DNA from: Rhodoflexus caldus
GTDB taxonomy: Bacteria; Bacteroidota; Bacteroidia; Cytophagales; Thermoflexibacteraceae
Reading direction: 5' to 3'
Assembly (NCBI RefSeq): GCF_021206925.1
Contig: NZ_JAJPRF010000002.1
Span: 124,001-188,000, forward strand
Length of the DNA: 64,000 nt
The notes beneath the pieces were generated by a model. It saw only the letters and a program-made list of their open reading frames with translations, was not told the DNA's origin and made no database searches. Below are positions 26,297 through 35,400 of this stretch, piece after piece. The first letter of the stretch is position 1. Every line of letters starts with the position of its first letter. Both the position numbers and the translations under genes were made by a program.

Positions 26297-27718
26297 TTAT
26301 TGCGGCAATAGCGATAAAATTAATTCCCAAAGCCCTGCCACGTGTTTTTCTTCTACATTGACCTGTCCGAAAACAACGCGAATGGTATAGCGTCCGTTGA
26401 GTTTGGTATGGGTCAGAAAATAGCGGCCTGTTTGGTTGATGGCAGCCATCAGGTCGCTGTTTTTTTGATTGACAGATTCGTTGGTATCTTCGGGTGCAGG
26501 TTTCAGGCTGAAACACACCAGATTTAAATTAACAGGCGCCATAATTTCAAAGCGACCATCGGCAAGCAACCACTGTTCAAACTGCTTTGCCAGTGCCATG
26601 TGCTGCCGCAGGATAGCTTGAATCCCTTCTGCTCCATAGCTGCGCAGCACAAACCATAATTTCAAAGCCCTGAAACGACGACCCAAAGGCACACCCCAAT
26701 CGCGGTAGTTATTGACCATTTTGTCTAAGGGTGTTTTCAGATACTCAGGCATAATTTCAAAAGTGCGCAAAAGGGCAGCTTTGTCTTTCACGTAGTAGGC
26801 AGTGCAGTCAAAGTTGGTAAGCATCCACTTGTGCGGGTTGAAAACATAGCTGTCGGCAAATTCCAGCCCTTTGGCCATGTGCCGATATTCAGGCAGCAGG
26901 AGGGCTGTGCCTGCATAGGCTGCATCTATATGCAACCAAATATGGTTTTTTTGGCATATGTGGCCGATTTCTTCTACGGGGTCAATGGCTGTTGAGCTTG
27001 TGGTGCCAATGGTGGCAACTACGCACAGTGGCACATAGCCCGATGCACGGTCTTGTGCTATGGCAGTTGCCAAGGCTTGCGGCTGCATGGCAAATTTGGC
27101 ATCCGTAGGGATTTTTATCAGGTTTTCGCTACCTATACCTGCAATCCTCACGGCTTTTTCAATAGAACTGTGTGTTTCTGAGGAGCAATATACGCGAAAC
27201 GCGGGTTGCCCGCTGAATCCTTTTTGGTTAATGACGCAAAGTTGAGCTTTGTTATAGTTTTCACGGGCAGTCAGAATGGCGCACAGAGTGGCAGTAGAGG
27301 CAGTATCTTGAATGACCCCGTGCCACTCGGCAGGCAGGTTGCACAATCGGGCAAGCCATTGCATTACGCGCTCTTCCAGCTCGGCGGCGGCGGGAGAGGT
27401 TTGCCAAATCATACATTGGGCGGCCATCGTAGCGGTCAGCATCTCTGCCAACACCGAAGGGGGGCTGCTGTTGGCAGGAAAGTAGGCCATAAAGCCCGGA
27501 TGTTGCCAGTGTGTCATACCGGGCAGGATAATTTGTTGAAAATCTGTGAAAATCTGCTGAAAATTTTCGCCTGCAACAGGTGCCTCCGCAGGCAGTTGGC
27601 GGAGAATGTCTCCCGGTTGAATGTCGGGCTTAACGGGGTACTGCTCGATGTTTTGCAGGTAGTCTGCTATCCAGTCCACCAGTTGGTGCGCATATGTGCG
27701 AAAATCAGTTATAGTCAT
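26297..27718 (-). CDS. Group II PLP-dependent decarboxylase (aromatic amino-acid decarboxylase-like)
   Basis: 473 residues. The Schiff-base lysine is in FNPHKWMLTNFDCTAYYV, and the PLP-nitrogen aspartate in IWLHIDAAYAG. The N-terminal substrate-entry region GMTHWQHPGFMAYFPANSSPPSVLAEM is typical of the DOPA/tryptophan/tyrosine decarboxylase group. Length matches that family (about 470-480). It probably makes an aromatic amine in the cytoplasm; substrate not fixed. It is alone on its strand between convergent and same-strand neighbours, with about 110 bp upstream. Confidence 0.92.
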   Translation of the reverse strand: MTITDFRTYAHQLVDWIADYLQNIEQYPVKPDIQPGDILRQLPAEAPVAGENFQQIFTDFQQIILPGMTHWQHPGFMAYFPANSSPPSVLAEMLTATMAAQCMIWQTSPAAAELEERVMQWLARLCNLPAEWHGVIQDTASTATLCAILTARENYNKAQLCVINQKGFSGQPAFRVYCSSETHSSIEKAVRIAGIGSENLIKIPTDAKFAMQPQALATAIAQDRASGYVPLCVVATIGTTSSTAIDPVEEIGHICQKNHIWLHIDAAYAGTALLLPEYRHMAKGLEFADSYVFNPHKWMLTNFDCTAYYVKDKAALLRTFEIMPEYLKTPLDKMVNNYRDWGVPLGRRFRALKLWFVLRSYGAEGIQAILRQHMALAKQFEQWLLADGRFEIMAPVNLNLVCFSLKPAPEDTNESVNQKNSDLMAAINQTGRYFLTHTKLNGRYTIRVVFGQVNVEEKHVAGLWELILSLLPQ

Positions 27719-27829
27719 ATCGTACGAAAAAATAAATCAATATTGCATTACACAAGCATAAGGTTGCTCGCCGATTTTTAAATCAGAAATCCCCAATCCA
27801 AATTCCAAAATGTCTATTTATTTTGCCTG

Positions 27830-28402
27830 TCAGCCCGAATAGTTTTCAGGGTAAAGTGCCATATCCTTGCGGTAGTAAGTTTTCAGTTGGGCAATATCCG
27901 CTTCTATATCGCCCGAAGGGAACAGGAGCGGGTGTACGCAAATTTCTTTGTTTTTGTAGTCTATGGAAACAGGCACAATGGGTACATTGGCTTTAAGTGC
28001 AATATAGTAAAAACCTCTTTTCCAGTCGCTTACATATTTTCTTGTACCTTCGGGTGCTATGATGATTCCCAACTCTCCCTCAGTCTTGGCAAATTTATCC
28101 GCTACTTGTTCGGTCAAGTTGTTTTTTTTGCGCCTATCTACGGGAGTGCCGCCAATTGCATAAAAAAAACATCCATAGGGCGGCTTAAACAGTGTGTGTT
28201 TAGCTAAAAATTTCGTATTTTTTCCATAGCCGAGTATGTAACGGGCAATCAGTGCCACCATGAAATCCCAGTTGCTGGTATGCGGCGCAACAATCATCAG
28301 AAATTTTGTAATCGGCGGATTATACCGCGTAAGCCTTTCGGAATAATCAAAAGCTTTCCATCCAATCAGTTTGTAAATCAACTTACACAGTGCAGCAAGC
28401 AT
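27830..28402 (-). CDS. 1-acyl-glycerol-3-phosphate acyltransferase-like (PlsC family)
   Basis: 190 residues with the acyltransferase motif I APHTSNWDF (H-x4-D), motif II region FFYAIGGTPVDRRKK, and motif III IIAPEGTRKYVSDWKRGFYYIA. It is shorter than classic PlsC and lacks a long N-terminal membrane anchor. It probably attaches acyl chains to a phospholipid or related lipid at the inner membrane. Its start is about 60 nt downstream of the DinB-like gene on the same strand. Confidence 0.9.
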   Translation of the reverse strand: MLAALCKLIYKLIGWKAFDYSERLTRYNPPITKFLMIVAPHTSNWDFMVALIARYILGYGKNTKFLAKHTLFKPPYGCFFYAIGGTPVDRRKKNNLTEQVADKFAKTEGELGIIIAPEGTRKYVSDWKRGFYYIALKANVPIVPVSIDYKNKEICVHPLLFPSGDIEADIAQLKTYYRKDMALYPENYSG

Positions 28403-28464
28403 ATGTTATTGGTAATCATAAAAATACGGTCTGAAAAGTAAAGTAACTGAAAGGTATTTATTAG

Positions 28465-29001
28465 TCAGCGTTGTTTTTTCAAGGCTTCGGTTATTCGGTC
28501 AATTTGCTGTAAATGGTGTTTGATGTGATAACAGCAAAAATCTATGGACTGATGAATACTGAAAAATCCGGCAACGGGATGCCTGAAAATATTTTTGTTT
28601 AATAGTTCGGGGGGGAAACTCTCGAGCATATCGCGCCACTCTGCTCGCAGTAAATCCCATTCTGCCACAACCTTATCGTAGTCGGTTTCCTCATCGGGGA
28701 TGAGAGCCTGAACGGGTGCTTTAATTTTGACTGGCAACCGCAAAATGGTTTGCGTCAGCAAATAGCTCGCCTTTTGCATGAGGCCGTTTTCTTGCAGTTG
28801 GGGGCGTTGCAAACTTTTTTTAATAGCGTTCAATATCCCTGTTTCGGCAATAATCAGGTGTTTCATTACCTGCAACATAGACCACTCGCCAATACCCGGT
28901 CGGAAGCATTGTGCCTCCGGGGAATGGGAAGCTACCAGTGCCTGCATGATAGAGCGCCAATGCTCCATTTTTTGGAAAGCCTGTTCAAGTGCCGCTTGCA
29001 T
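28465..29001 (-). CDS. DinB/YfiT-like four-helix protein
   Basis: 178 residues, predicted all-helical. The pattern GEWSMLQVMKHLIIAE near residue 40, a second region around 115-125, and the C-terminal SIDFCCYHIKHHLQQIDRI supply the three histidine positions of the DinB superfamily metal site. The family includes thiol-dependent transferases and damage-inducible proteins; the specific reaction is unknown. Confidence 0.8.
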   Translation of the reverse strand: MQAALEQAFQKMEHWRSIMQALVASHSPEAQCFRPGIGEWSMLQVMKHLIIAETGILNAIKKSLQRPQLQENGLMQKASYLLTQTILRLPVKIKAPVQALIPDEETDYDKVVAEWDLLRAEWRDMLESFPPELLNKNIFRHPVAGFFSIHQSIDFCCYHIKHHLQQIDRITEALKKQR

Positions 29002-29088
29002 ATGTTGATTTTAATTTGCAAAATACGGTAAAGGTTCGAATCTTTGATGTGAGCACCGTATTAATTACCCGAAAATATCCTTTAACGA

Positions 29089-30078
29089 ATGTTTCAAACC
29101 GAAATTAACCACTTTCTGCAATCATGGGAGTCCGAATGGCTGACTTTGTTGATGCGATATATCAGCCAAATGGGCTATCAACCGTTTTACATTGCTGTTT
29201 TGCTGACCGTTATTTTCGGTGTAGATACCCGCAAGGGGCTGTGGGTGTTGCAGGTATTGATGTGGGTAGGTATTATCACTACGTTTTTGAAAGAGTTGGT
29301 CGCGCTGCCTCGTCCGCTGGATGTAGATAATACGCTTAAATTTATGGGTACAAACTACAACCAGACCAATACGTTGTTTTCCATGCGCGGTGCGGAGAGT
29401 TTTTGGGCGATGCTGCCATCGGATGTGATTGCCTATTATAGGGAAAACAGACTTACGTCATTTGGTTTTCCTTCGGGGCACGTAAGTGGCGCGGTGGCAT
29501 TTTTTGGCGGACTTGCATTGGCTTTTCCGTTGTCTGCTGTCAGAGTTATTTCCTTGATTATCTGTTTATTAATGCCTATTTCGCGCCTGTATTTGGGTGT
29601 ACATTTTCTCGCTGATGTGCTGGGAGGCTTGCTTATCGGTAGTGTCGGCCTTGCGGTTTTACAAGTGTGGATGCGCAACACTGCCACAAAACAAAGGCCG
29701 CACAAGCGTGTGCATGTAAGCAGCCTGATTTGGTGGTTTATTTTGCCAATAGTGCTATTATTTATGCCGCATATGAACAGAGAACTGTTAATTATTTTGT
29801 TAGCTTGCAATACATTCTACTTAGCCTTTACGCTTTTAGGCAACCCCATGCCGAACGGTGGGATTCTGCGGCGCTCCTTTTCTGTGGCCATAGCTTTGGC
29901 AAGTTTTATTGGTTTTAGCATCCTTAGCAACAATATTTTGCGATTGTTGAACGTTATGGATGAAAATATTCAACAATTGGTTATCCGATTTGTTGAGTTT
30001 GCCATTGCTTTGATACTGGCTTTGTACATCAATTTCAGAATCAGACTGATGCGACCGGAAATTAAAACAACTACTTGA
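29089..30078 (+). CDS. PAP2-family integral membrane phosphatase
   Basis: 329 residues with about eight hydrophobic segments. All three PAP2 motifs are present: LKELVALPRP, SFGFPSGHVSGA and SRLYLGVHFLADVLGG. It should dephosphorylate a lipid phosphate such as undecaprenyl pyrophosphate or phosphatidate on the periplasmic side. The C-terminal ~130 residues add further membrane helices beyond the core fold. The histidine kinase gene starts 13 nt after its stop. Confidence 0.92.
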   Translation: MFQTEINHFLQSWESEWLTLLMRYISQMGYQPFYIAVLLTVIFGVDTRKGLWVLQVLMWVGIITTFLKELVALPRPLDVDNTLKFMGTNYNQTNTLFSMRGAESFWAMLPSDVIAYYRENRLTSFGFPSGHVSGAVAFFGGLALAFPLSAVRVISLIICLLMPISRLYLGVHFLADVLGGLLIGSVGLAVLQVWMRNTATKQRPHKRVHVSSLIWWFILPIVLLFMPHMNRELLIILLACNTFYLAFTLLGNPMPNGGILRRSFSVAIALASFIGFSILSNNILRLLNVMDENIQQLVIRFVEFAIALILALYINFRIRLMRPEIKTTT

Positions 30079-30091
30079 CAGGCTGAGAGTT

Positions 30092-32314
30092 ATGTGTAAA
30101 AGGCAACTATTCTTCCCTTACTGTGCAGGCTGTAAGACGAGTTGCTGCATTTTACTTTTTTGGTGCATTACCATCTTCTTTTCTTATGCTCAACCATCCG
30201 TACCTGCTGCAATTGACAGCCTAAAGCAGTTGTTAAAAAGTCCGGGGATGTCTGAAAATGCAGACATCTTGAATCAACTTTCTTTACTCTATCAGAATAT
30301 AGACAACGAGCAATCCTACCAGTATGCGGTTCAGGCTTACGATATTGCCGAAAAGCAGCAAAATAAGCGAGCTAAAGTACTGGCAGTTATTCAAATAGGT
30401 GAGTATTATTTGAGTCGGAACAAGCCTCAGGAAGCCTTTCCTATTCTGCAACAGGCATATATTGCAGCCAAGACGCTGCAAGATTCGTTGCACATGGGGA
30501 TTGCCAAAGGCAAAATGGGAATTGCGCTTTATTTGGAACTGAAATACATACCTGCCATCAGCTACCTGCAAGATGCCATCAGGTTTATTAAGCCTTACAG
30601 CGAAGCAGACGTGTATCGCGCCAATTTTTTAAATACGCTCAGCTATATTTTCAGTAAAAGAGGTTTTTACACTACGGCCATAGAGTATGCACGAGAGGCA
30701 CTTGAAATTCGGCAGCGGATAGACCCTACCGGTGAAATGACTGCCCGCTCGTTGAATACACTTGGTGAATTTTATCTGTTGCAAAGCAATTTGCGCAAGG
30801 CGATGGAATATTTTAACAGCGCATTGCAAATTAATCGTAGTAATCATAATAAAAGAGGTATTGCCATTATGCTGACCAATATTGGCAATGTTTATTTACA
30901 AGAAGGCAATTACAGGGAAGCCGTCAATAACTTGCTTTCTGCTTTGGAAATTAAACGAAGTATCAAGTCCACGCCTCGCGAAATAGCCATTACCCAATTG
31001 CTGCTTGGCAAGGTGCATTTGGCAGAACAGCAACCGGTAAAAGCACATCAGTATCTCAATCAGGCGCTGTCAGTTTTTGTCAATGAAGGCGATAAGTATT
31101 ATGCCAGCATGGCCTACGGCGAAATTGCTAAATATTTTGCCGCTATGAGGCAGTTTGATAAAGCATTGGAAGCGCATCAAGAATGCATCGCAATGGCGAA
31201 GATGGCCGAACAGCCGCCGCTGATTATTGCCGGCTACGAAGCGCTCGCACAGACGTATCTGCTGATGAATGATGCAGAAAACTTTTTCAAATACTACAAA
31301 CTTTACAGAATTGGCAAGGACTCTCTTGACAAAGAACTAAAATCTTTGGAGGTAATTCTCATGCAGGAGGAATTAGACCGCCGCAAGCAGGAATTACAGG
31401 CACTTAGTATTCAAAACAAGGAGATACAAGCCCGCAAAGAACAAGAAAAAGCGCAGTTGCAACGCAATTTTTTTGTTGTGGTGGCGCTCGCCGCACTGAT
31501 AGTAGCGGTTGTAGTGGGCTTATTGCTCAAAGCACGCTTGACAGACAAAAAACGTTTGGAGCTGCAAAATCAGATTATTTCCGGTCAAAATCAGACGCTG
31601 GAAGTGCAAAAACAGGAGTTGCAAGAGTTGATTACTGCCAAGGACAAATTGTTTTCTGTTGTTGCGCATGATATCAGAAGCCCGCTGGCGGGACTTTCCT
31701 CCATGATAGATTTGCTGAACAGGCGTCAGGTCAATCTCAATGAGGAAGATACTCAATCGGCCTTGCAGCAAATCAGTAAATCGCTGGCCAATGTTTACCA
31801 ACTGCTGAACAATCTGCTGGATTGGGCACGGCTGCAAACAGGCTCTTTCGTTTTCGAGCCGGTGAGCATTACGCTTGCGCCTGTTGCCAAAAAAACAGTG
31901 GAACTTTTTGAGCCGCAGATTTCTGCTAAAAACCTGCGGATAATCAGCAACATTCCATCCGATTTGACGCTGTCTGCCGACAAAAACATGCTTGAATTTA
32001 TACTGCGAAATGTAGTTTCTAATGCTATAAAATTTACGTTTTCGGGCAAAGAAATAATCATAGAGGCAGAGGAGTTGGCAGATTGCATTCTCATACGTGT
32101 AAAAGATAACGGCATTGGGCTTAGTGAAGAAGAGGCGGCTAAAATTTTCAACCTGCCAACCTCCCGACTTGGCACCAAAGGCGAACGCGGTGCAGGTATC
32201 GCATTGAGCATCTGTAATGAATTTATGGCCAAACACGGCGGCAGCATATGGGCTACGCCAAACCCCGAGGGCGGCAGCATTTTTCACCTGAAATTCCCGA
32301 TACCCACTGCATAA
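30092..32314 (+). CDS. TPR-containing sensor histidine kinase
   Basis: 740 residues. A signal peptide precedes roughly 360 residues of tetratricopeptide repeats (for example TARSLNTLGEFYLLQSNLRKAMEYFNSAL, residues ~220-250). Then come a coiled coil (~415-455), one membrane helix (FFVVVALAALIVAVVVGLLL), a second coiled coil, the H-box FSVVAHDIRSPLAGL and an HATPase domain with NVVSNAIKFT, VKDNGIGLS and GERGAGIALSI. The TPR region should lie in the periplasm and sense a protein or ligand. No response regulator is adjacent, so its partner lies elsewhere. It is probably co-transcribed with the PAP2 gene. Confidence 0.95.
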   Translation: MCKRQLFFPYCAGCKTSCCILLFWCITIFFSYAQPSVPAAIDSLKQLLKSPGMSENADILNQLSLLYQNIDNEQSYQYAVQAYDIAEKQQNKRAKVLAVIQIGEYYLSRNKPQEAFPILQQAYIAAKTLQDSLHMGIAKGKMGIALYLELKYIPAISYLQDAIRFIKPYSEADVYRANFLNTLSYIFSKRGFYTTAIEYAREALEIRQRIDPTGEMTARSLNTLGEFYLLQSNLRKAMEYFNSALQINRSNHNKRGIAIMLTNIGNVYLQEGNYREAVNNLLSALEIKRSIKSTPREIAITQLLLGKVHLAEQQPVKAHQYLNQALSVFVNEGDKYYASMAYGEIAKYFAAMRQFDKALEAHQECIAMAKMAEQPPLIIAGYEALAQTYLLMNDAENFFKYYKLYRIGKDSLDKELKSLEVILMQEELDRRKQELQALSIQNKEIQARKEQEKAQLQRNFFVVVALAALIVAVVVGLLLKARLTDKKRLELQNQIISGQNQTLEVQKQELQELITAKDKLFSVVAHDIRSPLAGLSSMIDLLNRRQVNLNEEDTQSALQQISKSLANVYQLLNNLLDWARLQTGSFVFEPVSITLAPVAKKTVELFEPQISAKNLRIISNIPSDLTLSADKNMLEFILRNVVSNAIKFTFSGKEIIIEAEELADCILIRVKDNGIGLSEEEAAKIFNLPTSRLGTKGERGAGIALSICNEFMAKHGGSIWATPNPEGGSIFHLKFPIPTA

Positions 32315-32402
32315 ATTGATTTTGTTGTATTTTTTCTCGTAATTGACACAGAATACGGCTGTTGCCGCTTATTCCTGTTTTTTTGCTAAACAACAACAAT
32401 TT

Positions 32403-35400
32403 ATGAAAACCTCCGTGCTTCGGTACACCATTCGGGTAATAGCCCCCTTGTTAGTACTCACTTTTGCCTGTGGCAAATTCGGCAAAAATACCCTGACTGT
32501 TTCCGGCAAAAATTTTGGCGAAGAAATCGCTTTGCAGCAAAATTTAGTCATTCAATTTGGCGAAGATATCGTTCCTGATTCGCTGATTGACAAGTGGTTA
32601 GAGATTTCGTACCTGAAAATTACGCCTGAGGTCAAAGGGAAATACAAGTGGAACTCCCGCAACGAATTGGTTTTTTCGCCCGAATCAGGGTTTAAGCCGA
32701 GTACCAACTACACGGCCGAAGTTACCGACAAAATTTCCTCGCATGTGCCGGAGCGTTTTAAGCTAAGCGACGAACACGTATTTAAATTTCATACGCCTTA
32801 CCTGACTTTGCGCAGTCATGAAATATTTTGGGCAATGAACACCCGGAATCAACCGGAACTGCGCGTGCGCATGAATTTTAACTATCCTGTCAGCCCCGAG
32901 ACTGTTAGCCGCAGTACCAAAGTACAGGTAGAAAGTTCGGAAGCAAGCCACAAACTTCAAACGACAGAACCTGCCGCTGCTGCCGTCATTATTGCCATAA
33001 CAGGCGCTCAACAGCCTGATAACAAGCCGATTAATATTAAGATTGATGCCGGCTTGACAACAGAAGGCAGCGATTACAAAGCGGAGGCTATCTCATTTGG
33101 CGAGATAGTGCCCGACCGCAGCGACTTCCGCATTTTGCAAACCGAAACCGAGTATGACGGCGAGCAAGCCTATGTATATGTTTACACCAACCAGATGATA
33201 GGCATGAACGCCGACGACCTGAAACGTGCACTCATCATAAGCCCGCAGGTTGCCTATACGGTAGAATTGCTGGATTACGGTTTTTTGATTTCAGGTAATT
33301 TTTCAACCGAACAAAGCTATAAACTCACCATCAGCAAAGCGCTCAAAGGTATTTTCGGAGGCACACTCAAAGCCGATGCCGAGCAGCAGATTGTGTTCGG
33401 AGAGGTGCAGGCGGGCATCCGATTTTCAGCAAAAAAAGGCATTTACCTGACCAACAAAGGCAATAAAAATATAGGAGTACGCATCACCAACATTCCGCAA
33501 GTTTCGGTTAAGATTTTCAAGGTTTACAAAAACAACCTGTTGAGTTACCTGCGCGAATCGGGTGCTTTCTATCAATACGATTATGAGTATGACTACGAAA
33601 GCGACTATGACAGCTACTTTTACGGCGATTTTGCCAACTACGGCGACCTGATTTTTGAAAAAGAATACGCAACCCGCGACCTGCCCAAAGTCGGCAGCGA
33701 ACAACTGATTAGTCTGGATATTCGCGACGATAAGCCTTTCAGAGGTATTTATGTGGTACAAGTGCAGTCCACGCAAGACCAGTGGCTGCGTGCCAATAAA
33801 TTGGTTTCGCTTTCCGACATTGGGTTGGTGGCCAAAGCAACAGGCAATGAGGTGGTTGTGATGGCCAATTCCATTATGACCGCACAACCCGCAGCAGGTG
33901 TGGACATAACCTTGGTCAGCACTAACAATCAGGAGATTGCGACGCTGAAAACAGATGCCAACGGCATTGCACGCTTTGCAGATATGAAAACCAAAGCGCC
34001 GGGTTTTGTTACTGCCATGATTTTTGCCAATCAGGGCGACGATTTTACCTACATGCACTTTAAGCAAACGCAGGTAGCTACTGCACGCTATGAGGTAGGA
34101 GGGATGCGGGAGAATAGTGCCGGTCTTCAAGCGTTTCTGTATGGCGACCGCGACCTCTACCGCCCCGATGAAACCATGTACCTGAAAGCCATCGTGCGCG
34201 ACGGGCAATGGAATCCGGCTAAAAATCTGCCCGTCAAACTGCGTGTTTTGCTTCCCGACGGCAAGGAGTTTATCAGCAGGCGCGGTATGCTGAACGCACA
34301 GGGCACGTATGAAACTTCCGTACAAATTCCTGCAAGCAATGTAACCGGTACTTATACGGTAGAACTGCTCAGTGGCAATGATGTTTTATTGCAATCGCGC
34401 AACGTAAATGTGGAAGATTTTATTCCAGACCGTATCAAAGTGAATACGAATGTGGATAAAACCGTAGTTAGAACAGGCGAAACCGTGAATTTCAGTGCAC
34501 AGGCCGTAAACCTGTTCGGCCCTCCGGCGCGCAACCGCAAATACGAGGTAGAAATGTCGCTGACGCGTAAGGCCTTTACTGCCAAGCAGTTACCCGATTA
34601 CGATTTTACGCTCAGCGGCCGTACCGATGTCTATTTTGAGCAGGCCACAGCCTCCGGCACAACCAATGAGGAAGGTAAGTTTTTTGCCAACTTTCGCATT
34701 TCACCCGCCTACAAGAATCTGGGCGTATTGGAAGGGAAAATTTACTCTACTGTTTTTGATGAATCGGGTAGGGCTGTAAATCGCCAAACCAAGTTTGAGG
34801 TGCTCACCCAGCCCCTGATGTACGGCATCAAAAACTTTACGCGTTATGCCGATGTGCGTCAGCCTGTTTATATCCCCATTGTGGCGGTGAATCACAAGGG
34901 AGAAGTACAAAGCAGTGCGAAGGCACGCGTGGTAATTGTGCGCTACCAGTGGCAAAATGCCTTGGAGCGTGAAGAATATTCCCAATATTACAGGTACGTA
35001 TCCCGCAAGAAAGAAATTGTGGTGAAAGATGAAACCATTTCGCTATCGGGTACTTCTACGACTTATCCTTTTGTGCCGATGGAATCGGGAGAGTATCAGA
35101 TACGGGTAGCACCCACCGGCGACGATATGGCTACTTATGCCGCACAGGATTTTTATGCCTATTCGTTCGGCATGGCCACCTCTACCTCTTTTGAAATCAA
35201 CCGCGAAGGTTTGGTACAGATAGAAACCGACAAGGCATCTTATCAGGTTGGCGAGCAGGCCAAACTCTTATTTAAAACGCCTTTTAAAGGCCGTATGTGG
35301 GTAACAATTGAACGCAATGAGGTTTTAGACCAGTTTTTTGTAGATACCGACGGACGTACAGGCTCACTTACTTTGCCTGTCAAGAAGGAGTACTTGCCCA

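Noticed and set aside
31520-32287. 255-codon minus-strand frame over the histidine-kinase catalytic region
   Set aside because: The sense strand has all kinase boxes; the antisense product is unlike any known protein.
33426-34325. 299-codon minus-strand frame inside the alpha-2-macroglobulin gene
   Set aside because: It is antisense to a conserved protein; its residues mirror the sense codons and no family is recognisable.
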